A stretch of DNA of 64,000 nt from Martinezella lusitana (GTDB lineage: Bacteria > Pseudomonadota > Alphaproteobacteria > Rhizobiales > Rhizobiaceae): assembly GCF_010668395.1 (NCBI RefSeq), contig NZ_WUEY01000002.1, forward strand, positions 372,001 to 436,000. Reading direction: 5' to 3'. This document shows positions 26,994 through 36,387 of the stretch, in pieces. Positions within the stretch are counted from its first letter, which is position 1, and the number at the start of each line of letters is the position of its first letter. Under the pieces are notes generated by a model that saw only the letters and a program-made list of their open reading frames with translations, had not been told where the DNA came from and ran no database searches. A program made the position numbers and the translations under genes.

Positions 26994-28091
26994 TCAACTG
27001 ACCTTGCTTTCGCGAATGCGGTCGGCAAGATCCAGAAAGTTCTGGTGCATACGGCGTAGTGTGAAATCGAGACCGAACAGGCGTCCGGTCTCGCTGAATC
27101 CCATGGATTGAGCCGCCTCGGAATTCTGAAGAGCGCTGAAGGCGGCTTCGAAGGCCTTATCGCCTGCCGACAGCACGTCGGGATCGATGTCCGTGCCCGT
27201 GCGAAGCGCCCCGCCGCACACTTCGGCGAAGCGCGCCTGGGCTTCCAGCACCCCTGCGGCCTGCAGTCCGATCGCTTCAACGATTGCCGGCGGAAAAGGC
27301 GTTTCGACGATATGGCTCACATAGGTCATGTCGTTGCGAATTCGCCAGAGCGAACGCGGGATGGCCTCCGAAATTCCCTGTCTCGACAACCAGAAGGCGC
27401 GCTCGCGCTGGGCGTCGGTCAAAAGCGCCTCTGTCGCCATCAGGGACTGACGAAGCGCGATATTGGCTTCCGTGGCCGAGACCGGCTCGCCCTTTTCGAC
27501 CGCGGACGCAAGCGTTCGCAGTATCTGCGCCATGACGTCGAGCGCCGATCCGAACCGATCGAGCACCATGGTCCGCGATCGCGTCGGCAGAATGAAGAGG
27601 CTGGCGAGCACGCCGACGACACCCCCGAGCGTGATTTCCGCGATGCGGTCGAGCACGAAGACCTCGACGGGAACGGAGGCGGAATGGGTCAGCATGACGA
27701 TCGCGGCCGTAAGCCCGGCATTGCGCAGGCGAAGCACGCGTGCCGCGGCGAAGCTGGACAGTCCGACGACGAAGATCAGCGAGATGCCGATCGCGAGCGG
27801 CTCCCGCGGCGTCAGCAGGACCGCGATGCCTCCGAGCACGGCGCCCGCAACCGTTGCAACCAGCCGGTCGGCGGCGGCCCCAGCCGTCGCGCCGACCGAT
27901 GCCTGCATGACGATCAGTACCGTGAATACGGCCCAATAGCCCTGCTGAAGATGGAGAAGCTGGGAGACGGCATAGGTGATCGTGCACGCGATCATCACCC
28001 GCAGCGCCTGCACCGCCGCGCGCTTGGTCTGGACGAGGGATGCCTTCGGCTTTGACGCGGGTTCGCCTTGACGAGGTACGGGCTCGGTCAT
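26994..28091 (-). CDS. FUSC-family (aromatic acid exporter-like) membrane protein
   Basis: A 365-residue protein with an N-terminal membrane half of about six helices (residues 20-175, with LLHLQQGYWAVFTVLIVMQASVG-type text) and a soluble helical C-terminal half. This layout is that of FUSC/ArAE-type proteins, some of which export aromatic acids or stress metabolites. The start at 28091 begins MTEPVPRQGEP; the frame is open for 65 codons more but that part has poor composition. No linked membrane-fusion protein gene is present, so an exporter role is uncertain. Confidence 0.75.
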   Translation of the reverse strand: MTEPVPRQGEPASKPKASLVQTKRAAVQALRVMIACTITYAVSQLLHLQQGYWAVFTVLIVMQASVGATAGAAADRLVATVAGAVLGGIAVLLTPREPLAIGISLIFVVGLSSFAAARVLRLRNAGLTAAIVMLTHSASVPVEVFVLDRIAEITLGGVVGVLASLFILPTRSRTMVLDRFGSALDVMAQILRTLASAVEKGEPVSATEANIALRQSLMATEALLTDAQRERAFWLSRQGISEAIPRSLWRIRNDMTYVSHIVETPFPPAIVEAIGLQAAGVLEAQARFAEVCGGALRTGTDIDPDVLSAGDKAFEAAFSALQNSEAAQSMGFSETGRLFGLDFTLRRMHQNFLDLADRIRESKVS

Positions 28092-28321
28092 CGCGCAACT
28101 TTTCGTCTGGAAACGTATGCTGACAACGGCCGTTCGGGTCTTGCCCCTCCCCCTGCTGCAACGCCATCGATCACTGGATGGACCGACGCGTAGGATGGCA
28201 GCATTCCTCGCGATATGGAAGGCGCGTGAACTGCCGCGAGCGGGCTCGTTCATCAGTCTCCGGCCGCGCTTCCTGTGCGGAAGCACGGCCTATAGCGGAC
28301 CGTTGCTACCCGAATCCTCCG

Positions 28322-28876
28322 TCAAACCGTAGCGGAGGTCGCGGATGCTCCGGCTGAAGATGGCGATGTCTCGTCAACAAGAACCTGCCGCAGCCGTGTT
28401 TCCTGATCGGGTGAAAGCGAGGTGCGCAGCAACCGCGCATGCTCGCCCTTGAACTCGGCGAGAACCTTCTCGGGCTGAACCTTGCGGATCAGCAGGAAAA
28501 GCGCGGAGCTGTTTGTCGGAATGGTCTCGGCAAGCTTCTCGATGAGACCGTCATCGATGCCGTAATCCGCCATCGATCCGGCAAGAGCGCCCGATCCGGC
28601 GCCGATGGCGCCGCCGACGACCAAGCCTGCGAGCGGATTGAGGAACAATAGTCCCACCAGCGAACCCCATAGCGCGCCCGAGAGGCCGCCACTCGCGGCA
28701 CCGGCCGCGGTCAGATTGACGCTCTGCTTGAGGCGGACCTTCCCGGTCTCGTCGCGAACGGCGATCACGGCGTCTTCCAGATCGATCAGATATTCCTTCT
28801 CGAGCTGGACGAGGCGGTTGAGAACGGCGTCCGCTTTGTCGGCATTATCGAAACCAAGCACTATGAGTTCTGACAT
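28322..28876 (-). CDS. DUF1269-family membrane protein
   Basis: A 184-residue protein. A ferredoxin-like N-terminal part (MSELIVLGFDNADKADAVLN, residues 1-50) is followed by a glycine-rich hydrophobic hairpin (ALWGSLVGLLFLNPLAGLVV and GGAIGAGSGALAG, about 70-100) and a short soluble tail. This is the DUF1269 pattern; the function is unknown, with reports mainly in stress-related contexts. It is a single gene with GGAGGAT before the ATG. Confidence 0.85.
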   Translation of the reverse strand: MSELIVLGFDNADKADAVLNRLVQLEKEYLIDLEDAVIAVRDETGKVRLKQSVNLTAAGAASGGLSGALWGSLVGLLFLNPLAGLVVGGAIGAGSGALAGSMADYGIDDGLIEKLAETIPTNSSALFLLIRKVQPEKVLAEFKGEHARLLRTSLSPDQETRLRQVLVDETSPSSAGASATSATV

Positions 28877-28926
28877 CGAAATCCTCCGGGTCGTGTTGTC
28901 GGGATAGAAGTAGGGCGTCGAGCCGA

Positions 28927-29217
28927 TTAGTGAACAGCTGTGCTAATCAACCGATAGGGATGAGTAGCATTGAACTGCGAGATCATTGCGACAGCCTGTT
29001 GCAGCAGTATTTCCGCATTTTCGGGATCGTCGCGGGCAAGTTCGTCGGCGTTGATGCGGATCGCTTCCGCCATATTGGTCGAAAGCGCCGCAAACTGCTG
29101 GTTGCCCTCGACGAAGGCCTCGCGGGCGTTGCCTTCCAGCGTCCTGGCAATATCGATGAGAATTTCCTCGCGCTCTTCGACGCTGAGGTCTTCGATGGTT
29201 TTTGTCTTGTCTTCCAT
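28927..29217 (-). CDS. Small helical hypothetical protein, 96 residues
   Basis: An acidic, all-helical protein (MEDKTKTIEDLSVEEREEIL). It has no membrane segment. The ATG at 29217 is chosen; a GTG three codons upstream is equally open and neither has a strong ribosome site. It lies 50 bases before the DUF1269 gene in the same direction, so the two may be co-transcribed. I do not recognise a family. Confidence 0.6.
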   Translation of the reverse strand: MEDKTKTIEDLSVEEREEILIDIARTLEGNAREAFVEGNQQFAALSTNMAEAIRINADELARDDPENAEILLQQAVAMISQFNATHPYRLISTAVH

Positions 29218-29380
29218 TTTGGTCACTCACTCGTAATAGACGTGATTTGCACCGAGCTCATGAAGCCTCGGCTGCTACTGACGTAAGAAGACGGAAATTC
29301 AGGTTCAAGGTCCGGCTGGTTCAGCCACTCGCTGCCACCGCATTCGCTGGCCGCTGCGATCGGCGAACGAGCCGCAAAAC

Positions 29381-31012
29381 TCACCCCGCATAGCGCGCTT
29401 CCAGCAAGTCCAGTTCCCGCACGAGCTTCATTGCGATCTCGTTGCCGAGCTGCTTTGCCCGCAGCTTGCGAAAAATCTCCTTGCGCTCCGCCCGAACAGC
29501 TGCCAGTCGCAATTCCAACTCGATGCCCATCGTGCGCCTGGAGAGCGCGACCTCTTCGTCGCCGCCGGTCTGGTTGCGGATGCGCTCGCGATAAAGCTCC
29601 ATCACCCGTGACGCTGCGTCCACATAGAGATCCGCGTCCTCCCGCCCCTTGGAAAGCGAATGCTGAAGGCGTGCGACCTCCGTGATGGCCGCCTTTGCCG
29701 CGTCGACCCGCGCCGCGACCTCGTCCTCCTCATGCTTCGTATCCTTCGGGAGTTCGAGATTTTTCAGCAGCGGCGGCAGGAAAAGCGTCGCCAGGATCAA
29801 CGACATGATGATGACGCCCATTGCCAGGCAGATCGCCAGATCGCGCGCGGGAAAAGGCGAGCCGTCGTTCAGGGTGAAGGGCAAGGTGAGCACACCGGCA
29901 AGCGTAATCGCGCCGCGAACGCCGGCAAAAGAGAATGCCGCAAGAATACGCCAGTTCGGCGAGGTCTGTCGCCGCCGTCTCTGGCGAAACAGCGTCAGAT
30001 GAAGCGATAGCCAGACCCAGATGAAGCGCAATGCGACAAGACCGAAGGTGAGGCCAACGACATAGGCGGCCAGCCACCAGAATTCGTGATGACCCGTCAC
30101 CTGCACCGTGGCGGACGCTTTTCCCACGATCGACGGAAGTTGTTCGCCGAGCAGGACGAAGATCGTGCCGTTCGCGGCGAACTGGATCATGTCCCAGACC
30201 GTGCTTCGGCGCACACGGGTCGCCGCCATGGCCCGCCCCGAGCTTTCGGCGACGCTCATGGTCGTTCCAGCCGATACGGCCGCGAGAATGCCGGAGCAAT
30301 GGAGATGCTCGGCGATGAGATAGGCCGCGAAAGGGATGAGGATGCTGACGAGGATCTCCGAGCCGCTTTCCTCGCCATAGCGAAGCGATACGCGCGTGCT
30401 CAGCCATGTAATGACCCACGTCACGCTCACGCCGATCGCAAGGCCGCCGAGTGCCGTCCACAGGAAGCTGAGCGTCGCGTCATAGAGCGAGAAGCTGCCC
30501 GTCAATGCCGCGGCGATCGCGAATCTCAAGCACACGAGGCCAGATGCGTCGTTCAGAAGGGATTCGCCTTCGAGTATGTGCATCATCCGGGGCGGGATGG
30601 GCACCCTTTGCGCAATAGCAGACACGGCGATGGGATCGGTCGGCGAAATGACGGCCGCCAGGGCGAAGGCGACGGCAAGCGGCATCGCGGGGATCATCCA
30701 GTGGACGAGCAGCCCGGCTCCCAGGACAGTGAAGACGACAAGCCCCAGGGCCAGTTCGACAACAATGTTCATATCCTGCCGGATTTCGTCGGCCGGAATC
30801 CGCCATCCATCCAGGAAGAGCAGCGGCGGCAGGAACAGCAGGAAGAAAATCTCGGGATCCAGCCGCACGCTGAGATCGGCCGAGAGACCGACGACCGCTC
30901 CGAGCGCGATCTGGATCAGCGGCAGCGGCAGCACGATGGGTATCGCCCGGGAAATCGTTCCACTGACGACGATGGCAAGCAAAAGTACCAGGGTCGTGGT
31001 GATGATCTCCAT
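29381..31012 (-). CDS. Na+/H+ antiporter, CPA1 (NhaP) family
   Basis: A 543-residue transporter with about 12 membrane helices (residues 5-415) and a cytoplasmic tail of about 125 residues rich in charged helices. CPA1 signs include FLLFLPPLLFLDGWRIP near 55-75, AAVISPTDPIAVSAIA with the transport Asp near 120, EGESLLNDASGLV near 150 and the conserved Arg region FAGVRGAITLAGVLTLP near 370. It exchanges cytoplasmic Na+ (or K+) for protons. The start MEIITTTL at 31012 gives a proper first helix; a frame runs 26 codons further upstream. Together with Kdp it would serve ion balance, but the two are not linked. Confidence 0.92.
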   Translation of the reverse strand: MEIITTTLVLLLAIVVSGTISRAIPIVLPLPLIQIALGAVVGLSADLSVRLDPEIFFLLFLPPLLFLDGWRIPADEIRQDMNIVVELALGLVVFTVLGAGLLVHWMIPAMPLAVAFALAAVISPTDPIAVSAIAQRVPIPPRMMHILEGESLLNDASGLVCLRFAIAAALTGSFSLYDATLSFLWTALGGLAIGVSVTWVITWLSTRVSLRYGEESGSEILVSILIPFAAYLIAEHLHCSGILAAVSAGTTMSVAESSGRAMAATRVRRSTVWDMIQFAANGTIFVLLGEQLPSIVGKASATVQVTGHHEFWWLAAYVVGLTFGLVALRFIWVWLSLHLTLFRQRRRRQTSPNWRILAAFSFAGVRGAITLAGVLTLPFTLNDGSPFPARDLAICLAMGVIIMSLILATLFLPPLLKNLELPKDTKHEEDEVAARVDAAKAAITEVARLQHSLSKGREDADLYVDAASRVMELYRERIRNQTGGDEEVALSRRTMGIELELRLAAVRAERKEIFRKLRAKQLGNEIAMKLVRELDLLEARYAG

Positions 31013-31267
31013 TGTCCTGCCTTTCGCTTCGCATGTCCTGGTGGTCTCAAGGTCGCTAATGCCGACGGTTGCGACCTTAGCCTCAGGCAACCTTTAAAAC
31101 AAACTTGGCCGAAAATGAGAAGGGCGTCGGCAGCCAATCACCCGCCCATCGGGTGGAGGCGTGAGACGGCTCCCTTCAAGCGGGAACATCCAGCCTGTCG
31201 CAGGGTTTAACCGATGCCGCCGGCACAATGGCGAGCTTTGCGATCCAGGCAGAACGAGGAGAAAGCC

Positions 31268-31747
31268 ATGACGTACCTTGATGAAAATGCTCGCGTCTGG
31301 GAGCTGATCGAGAAGATCGGCTTCTGCATGCTGACCACCCAGATATCGGGCAGCCTGCGCGCGAGACCCATGGCCGCTCATGCCGAGCCTATAGAAAACG
31401 CGGTCTATTTTCTGACCGATGTCGCAGGGCACAAGGATGACGAGATCGCCCGCTTCCCGAATGTATGCCTGGCGTTCGCCGACACCAAAGGCCAGAAATA
31501 CGTTTCGATATCCGGCATCGCCGAAATCGCCAACGATCGCGAGCGCGTCAGGGAACTCTGGACCACGGGTGCCAGGGCATGGTGGCACAGCGCCGACGAT
31601 CCTGCCATTCGCGTCTTGAAAGTCACGCCGTCTTTCGCCGAATACTGGGATAGCCCGGGCACCATCATCAGCTGCATCAAGATGGCGGCCGCCGCGATCT
31701 CGAATTCGAAACCCGATATGGGTGAGAATGCGAAGGTCGAACTATAG
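31268..31747 (+). CDS. Pyridoxamine 5'-phosphate oxidase-fold general stress protein
   Basis: A 159-residue split-barrel flavin-binding protein of the general stress protein 26 type. Typical features are CMLTTQISGSLRARPM near residues 18-35, YFLTDVAGHKDDEIARFPNVCLAF near 50-75 and YVSISGIAEIANDRE near 80-95, with the late motif KVTPSFAEYWD. The ATG at 31268 follows GAGGAGAAAG; an in-frame start 18 codons earlier is less likely. These proteins bind FMN or F420-like cofactors; the substrate is unknown. It is a single gene. Confidence 0.88.
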   Translation: MTYLDENARVWELIEKIGFCMLTTQISGSLRARPMAAHAEPIENAVYFLTDVAGHKDDEIARFPNVCLAFADTKGQKYVSISGIAEIANDRERVRELWTTGARAWWHSADDPAIRVLKVTPSFAEYWDSPGTIISCIKMAAAAISNSKPDMGENAKVEL

Positions 31748-31808
31748 ACCCGCAGGCATGGGCGAGCCGGCAAAGGGATGCCTGGCTTACAGGGCCGCCC
31801 GATCGGAT

Positions 31809-32039
31809 CTATTCTTCCCAGTCCTCTTGATCGGTCGAAAGCAGATCCACCAGCGCCGCCACCGTGCCGGCGGGCAGATGGCGGCCTTCTCCGATCAGCG
31901 CCTCGTCGCTGTTGATCCAGGCCCAGGCCCAGGCCTCGGAGAGTTCCGTTGGCGTCGCGCCTGTGGCAACGATCTCGGCAAGCAACGCCTCGTCCACAGG
32001 GCCGAGTACGGCGGTAACGTCGTGCGAGGTCAAAGTCAT
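31809..32039 (-). CDS. Small hypothetical protein, 76 residues
   Basis: An acidic protein (MTLTSHDVTAVLGPVDEALL, ending LLSTDQEDWEE) with a Trp/Ala-rich centre (AWAWAWINSDEAL). No membrane helix or signal. The ATG at 32039 has AGAGGAGCAGGAC before it; the frame is open upstream but without a better start. I associate proteins of this kind with rhizobia but know no function. Confidence 0.65.
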   Translation of the reverse strand: MTLTSHDVTAVLGPVDEALLAEIVATGATPTELSEAWAWAWINSDEALIGEGRHLPAGTVAALVDLLSTDQEDWEE

Positions 32040-32339
32040 GTCCTGCTCCTCTTCCCGTTTGTCAGACCATGAACCTCGTCGGTATATAGAAACTTGCCGA
32101 TGGACGTCCACCCGCGACGGCACGACTGAAGCGTCGGGGAATCCAGTTAATTCATTGAATCAAATAGATAAAATTTGCCTTCTCCGTTGCACGAAAATGA
32201 TCGCGCCCAGAGGCGTCTCCTGAAGACGGGCCTTTGAATCTCGCATGGCAAAAGCTGCCGCGGATCGGAGAAATCGAAGCGGATGGCAATACGGGATTTC
32301 GGTCAGGCTAGCCTGGAATCACACAGGTCAACCGGCCGA
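32040..32339. other. Intergenic region between two small minus-strand genes
   Basis: 300 bases. It includes an AT-rich stretch near 32145-32175 that may be promoter DNA. I see no convincing frame or hairpin. Confidence 0.4.
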
Positions 32340-32507
32340 TCAGAATGTCGGGCCGGCTGCCCCGCCTTTCAGCGTGAAGTAAGCAAACGCTGCTACGAAA
32401 AATGCGATGACGGCCAGGATCGCCAGCAGACGCTTCAGCCAGGGAGGGGTCTGCCTCGGCGGCTTGGGCTTCGGGCGACGTTCAAACTTGATGACATTAT
32501 CGGACAT
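32340..32507 (-). CDS. Small single-pass membrane protein, 55 residues
   Basis: An ATG at 32507 and TGA at 32340-32342 give a 55-residue protein. The first 25 residues are basic and proline-rich (MSDNVIKFERRPKPKPPR), then a Trp-Leu-Lys boundary and one helix (LLAILAVIAFFVAAFAYFTL, about 27-46). The layout is typical of conserved tail-anchored or single-pass proteins in rhizobia. Function is unknown. Confidence 0.7.
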   Translation of the reverse strand: MSDNVIKFERRPKPKPPRQTPPWLKRLLAILAVIAFFVAAFAYFTLKGGAAGPTF

Positions 32508-32688
32508 GACAATCGATTAGCGAAGATCAAACGGTTTGCCAATCCGGTCCGAACGTCAGGGCGCGACGTTTCCGCCATCAGCCGGCCGGAATGCTCAATT
32601 CACCCAAATTATCAATCTCGCCCACGACCCCTCGGGGCTGCGGCGCCGGTGGCTATCCGAACGGATCGACAAACCTCGAAGGTGCCTC

Positions 32689-33453
32689 TTGAATATCCTG
32701 AACAAAATTCGCCCCTGGACTGCCCAACAGCGTGCCTTAATCGTCCCGTTCCCGACAGACCAAGATCTGCCGGAACGCAAATCCAAGGCAGCGGCCGTCG
32801 ATGGTCCCGTCGTGGCGTTTTTCACCGAGGGCAGTTTTTACGAACGGGAGAAGGAGCGCATGGCCCGCTCAGCGGAGCGAATTGGACTGAAGGTCCATGC
32901 GACGGCATTACCGAACGCCGGCAGCTGGGTGCTGAACGCCGGCTTGAAGCCCGGTTTCCTGTTGCAGGAAAGGGCGAAGCTGCGCGGCCCACTGCTTTAC
33001 GTCGATGTCGATGCCGTCTTCCACCGCAATCCCTGGCCGGAACTTCGCGGGCTGGATTGCGATATCGCCGTCTACTACGAAGCCGATGGCAGTCTGGTCA
33101 GCGCAACCATTCTCATCAATGACACGCCGGAGGCGGCCCATCTGCTGGAGCTTTGGCGGCAGGGATGTCTCGCCAGTCCCGATATGTGGGATCAGCTCGT
33201 TCTCCAGCAGATCATTGCGGAGGATGCAGGAAGCACCCGCCCGCAGTTCCGCGTCATCCGGTTGCCCGTATCGTTCTGCTGGATTTTCGATCGGGTCGAA
33301 AACGAGCCTGTCAGCGAGGTCTTCATTGAGCAGCTCCAGGCAAGCCGTGAGGCCACGAAGCGCAAACGCTGGTTCGGCCGCATCGGCAAGCGCCTGCAAC
33401 GTCGTCGCGACCGGGTGGACGAGATAGAACGCATCCTGAACGCGGCCCGTTGA
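32689..33453 (+). CDS. Glycosyltransferase-like (nucleotide-diphospho-sugar transferase fold) protein
   Basis: About 254 residues from a TTG at 32689, which has GAAGG six bases before it; the frame stays open to a TTG at 32536, so the start is uncertain. A central strand ending in LLYVDVDAVFHRNPWPEL gives a DxD motif as in GT-A fold transferases that bind nucleotide sugars through a metal. LVSATILINDTPEAAHLLELW downstream also fits that fold. The C-terminus is very basic (KRKRWFGRIGKRLQRRRDR), perhaps for membrane contact. The sugar and acceptor are unknown. Confidence 0.65.
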   Translation: MNILNKIRPWTAQQRALIVPFPTDQDLPERKSKAAAVDGPVVAFFTEGSFYEREKERMARSAERIGLKVHATALPNAGSWVLNAGLKPGFLLQERAKLRGPLLYVDVDAVFHRNPWPELRGLDCDIAVYYEADGSLVSATILINDTPEAAHLLELWRQGCLASPDMWDQLVLQQIIAEDAGSTRPQFRVIRLPVSFCWIFDRVENEPVSEVFIEQLQASREATKRKRWFGRIGKRLQRRRDRVDEIERILNAAR

Positions 33454-33487
33454 TGACTGCACTGGACGGCATCCCGCGACAAGATCG

Positions 33488-34417
33488 TCACAACATGTCG
33501 CCGAGCGTCCAATGGTTGTTCCAGCGGGCATCGATCTCGTCCTCGACATTCTGATATCGGATGTCGGTGGACAGACGCAGCCGGTGCTGCCTGTCCTGAT
33601 TGGTGGTCGAAGCGTGGATCATGAACGGCGAATGGAGCATGACGTCGCCGGCTTCATAATCCGCCACCAGCCAGCGCGTGTCGAAACGCTCCGCCATGTC
33701 GGGCAGATCCTTGGAAACCCAACCGCCTTCCGTCATGTTGCGATTGAAGGCGCTGACACGCTCTTCGGGGCTCAGATCCTCGTTTTTTTCGGCAAATTCC
33801 CGTTCCATGTCGACACCGATGGCGTGCGATCCTTCCAGATAGGTCAGACCGCCCATTTCGACGGGGATATCGCCGATCGGAATCCAGGCCGTGACGATCC
33901 TGCTGGTGCCGCCGCGAAGATAGACGAGATCGTAATGGGCTGGCGTTGCCGTCGTCGTCCCTGGCCGGACATGGCGCATGATCTTGCGCTTGTGCAGATA
34001 GGAAATACCCGAGAGCAATTCGTCCATGAAGCGAGAGATGCGGGGTTGGGCGCAGAAACCCTCATAGGCGACCGAGCGCACGAGAGACATCAGGCAGCGA
34101 TCAACGTCCCTTCCTTCGAGCGCTGCGGCAGATGCGATCCCATCCCTGGGGTCTGTTCCCTCCGCAATCAGTCCCGTTTTCGCCATATGGCCGAAGACCC
34201 AGCCGCGGAAGTCGATGACATCGTTGCGCGGCAGGAATCCCTTCAGCCACACGTAGCCGTTCTCTTCGTAGAGACGACGGATCGCATCGATGCCGATGGC
34301 CGGATCGGTGGGGGTGAGAAAGCCAAGCCGGTTGGACGCCGTGGAGAGAACCTTGCCGTTGGCAACAAGGTTGAGGTCGCCTTGGCCGGATTGCTTCGCT
34401 TGTACGGAAATCGACAT
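33488..34417 (-). CDS. Phytanoyl-CoA dioxygenase (PhyH)-family Fe(II)/2-oxoglutarate oxygenase
   Basis: A 309-residue non-haem iron oxygenase. The iron-binding HxD is seen in TPAHYDLVYLRGG near residue 160, and the distal His and 2-oxoglutarate-binding Arg in FMIHASTTNQDRQHRLRLS near 270-288. Length fits the family. It is divergent from an AraC regulator gene, 97 bases apart, which makes that regulator its likely control. Family members hydroxylate lipids, amino acids or plant metabolites; the substrate is not evident. Confidence 0.88.
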   Translation of the reverse strand: MSISVQAKQSGQGDLNLVANGKVLSTASNRLGFLTPTDPAIGIDAIRRLYEENGYVWLKGFLPRNDVIDFRGWVFGHMAKTGLIAEGTDPRDGIASAAALEGRDVDRCLMSLVRSVAYEGFCAQPRISRFMDELLSGISYLHKRKIMRHVRPGTTTATPAHYDLVYLRGGTSRIVTAWIPIGDIPVEMGGLTYLEGSHAIGVDMEREFAEKNEDLSPEERVSAFNRNMTEGGWVSKDLPDMAERFDTRWLVADYEAGDVMLHSPFMIHASTTNQDRQHRLRLSTDIRYQNVEDEIDARWNNHWTLGDML

Positions 34418-34514
34418 TTCACTCGCCTATGACCTGTGTTGATTACCGGTTGAATCTAGCGGGCATGAATGGTTCACTCCATGGACGAAAACCATACTGG
34501 ACTTTTCGCTCACC

Positions 34515-35339
34515 ATGAGAGCAACGGATGCCATCTATCGATCGCCGCTTGCAGCCGCCGCGGGCCTGGCCGTCACCGGCAGCGGCAGGCAGCACGCCAT
34601 GCAAGCCGTCAGGGCACGAAAGCTGCCGAGCTATGCGGTGGTTCTTGTGGAGAAAGGCCAGGGCTTTCTCGAAACCGAGGTCGGCGGCTGCCTGGGCGTG
34701 AAGGGCCCGGCCCTCTTCTGGCTCTTTCCCAACCGCCAGCACTCATATGGTCCCGATGCCGAGGGGTGGAGCGAGCGCTGGGCGCTGTTCGAGGGTTCGC
34801 TGGTACGCGATTTCCTCCGTCTGCGCCTCATCAACGAGCAGAACCCGGTTATCGATCTGCGCAACCTCGATCGCGTCCAGCGCCTTTTCGGCAGCATTCA
34901 CGCCGATCTCCTCGAGGATACGAACCTTGCAAGGGCTTCGGCCGCCGCCTCTCTGCACCAGATCGTCATCCTGGCGGCGCAACAGGCCAGCCAGGCCAGA
35001 CCCTTGGTTCCGGAAGGCCCGGATATGGCCGCAATCGTCGAGGTCCTCCGCCGCAGAGCGACGCAACCCCTCGATATGGCCGCCTTTGCCGCCGAATACG
35101 GAATGTCGCCCGCGACGCTGCGCCGAAGGGTTACGGCCGAAGTTGGGTTGCCGCCGAAGGGTTTTCAGCTCCGCATACGGATAGATCACGCCAAAGAACT
35201 GCTGGCGACGACAGACGACAAGATCGAAACTATCGCGTCGAAAATCGGCTTCGAAGACGCTTTCTATTTTTCACGGCTGTTCCATGAGCGTGAAAACTGC
35301 ACGCCGCGCGAGTTTCGCGCGCGGTACAGAAGAACTTGA
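34515..35339 (+). CDS. AraC-family regulator, divergent from the PhyH-type gene
   Basis: A 274-residue protein. The N-terminal half resembles a cupin-like effector domain; the C-terminal 100 residues are the AraC double helix-turn-helix, with MAAFAAEYGMSPATLRRRVTAEVG and IETIASKIGFEDAFYFSRLFH near residues 195-260. It likely controls the oxygenase gene facing it. No other target is suggested by context. Confidence 0.88.
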   Translation: MRATDAIYRSPLAAAAGLAVTGSGRQHAMQAVRARKLPSYAVVLVEKGQGFLETEVGGCLGVKGPALFWLFPNRQHSYGPDAEGWSERWALFEGSLVRDFLRLRLINEQNPVIDLRNLDRVQRLFGSIHADLLEDTNLARASAAASLHQIVILAAQQASQARPLVPEGPDMAAIVEVLRRRATQPLDMAAFAAEYGMSPATLRRRVTAEVGLPPKGFQLRIRIDHAKELLATTDDKIETIASKIGFEDAFYFSRLFHERENCTPREFRARYRRT

Positions 35340-35395
35340 AGTCAGGCGGGTTCGGAGCTGGGTTTTTTCCGCCGATACTCCCGAATGCTGGCCAT

Positions 35396-36292
35396 TCAGT
35401 GGGCAGCCGCGCGGCCGGAAGGATCTCGCTCCAGGTTCCGCCGCCGCCAGGCGGCCGGTGCCTCACCCATCCGCTTGCGGAAAAAACGAGAGAAATAAGC
35501 GGGATCCTCGAAACCAACCTCGCGGCCGATATCCTCGACAGAGCGAATGGTGAACATCAGCAGGCGCTTGGCCTCCAGCAGGCGTCGATCCAGCAGCATT
35601 TCCTTGACCGTATGCCCGAACACCTCGCGCGCCGCCTTGTCGAGCAGGTGCGGTGTCGTGGCGAGCAAGTCCACATAGTTGCCGACGGGCCAATCGCTCT
35701 TGTAGTGCCGGTCAACGGCGCTGCGCAAAGCCAAGGCAAGAGCCACGGTCGGCGATGCCGTCGGCAATGCCGCGCTGCCGCCGAGCCGGTTCATCAGCGA
35801 CAGCACCACACCGATCAATCCCAGCATGACCTTTTCGCTTTGCCCGCCGCGCTCGCGGTATTCCTCGCTCACCATCCCGAGAAGCGTGTCGATTTTTTGC
35901 CAGGAAGGATCTTCCGGGCGCCCCGTCAGGAAGGTCGGCACATCGAGGCCGAGATCGGCATGCGGCGCAAGCGCCTTCAGCGTATCGTCCGATATCGAGA
36001 CGACGATGGCATCCGACTGATCGTCCACCTCGAATCCGTGGATGATATTGCTCGGTACGAAGCCGATCGTCGGAGCGGAAAAATTCCAAGTCCGGTCCTC
36101 TATGCGATAGCGGCCGCCGCCTTTGTACCAATAGGTGATCTGCCCCATCAGCGGATGTTTGTGGGATGCGACATGCCCGAAATGCAGCGTCTTGCGGTCC
36201 ATGACCGTTTCCACATGCAGGAAACCGACATCGAGCGTCCGGCTCGGCTCGCCATAAACGAAAAAATTCGGGATCTCATTCTTCTGGGACAT
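35396..36292 (-). CDS. hpaA: AraC-family activator of hpaBC (HpaA/PobR-like)
   Basis: A 298-residue AraC regulator whose N-terminal cupin domain (HKHPLMGQITYWYKGGGRYRI-like block, residues about 40-85) and overall layout resemble HpaA and PobR, activators that respond to 4-hydroxyphenylacetate or 4-hydroxybenzoate. The C-terminal helix-turn-helix includes SVEDIGREVGFEDPAYFSRF near 255-275. The start MSQKNEIPNFF at 36292 is 95 bases from the divergent hpaB start; an upstream extension of 45 codons has poor composition and enters hpaB DNA. Effector assignment is by similarity and position. Confidence 0.85.
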   Translation of the reverse strand: MSQKNEIPNFFVYGEPSRTLDVGFLHVETVMDRKTLHFGHVASHKHPLMGQITYWYKGGGRYRIEDRTWNFSAPTIGFVPSNIIHGFEVDDQSDAIVVSISDDTLKALAPHADLGLDVPTFLTGRPEDPSWQKIDTLLGMVSEEYRERGGQSEKVMLGLIGVVLSLMNRLGGSAALPTASPTVALALALRSAVDRHYKSDWPVGNYVDLLATTPHLLDKAAREVFGHTVKEMLLDRRLLEAKRLLMFTIRSVEDIGREVGFEDPAYFSRFFRKRMGEAPAAWRRRNLERDPSGRAAAH

Positions 36293-36387
36293 GCCGGAAA
36301 AAGTACCAGCGAATTGCCCCCTTTGTCCATGGCCCGAACGACGCGCCGGACGTAGCATCGGGCATGATCTCAAGGGAGGAATACGAG

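Noticed and set aside
30086..31210. 374-codon plus-strand frame opposite the antiporter gene
   Set aside because: Shadow of the CPA1 antiporter, with no recognisable domain.
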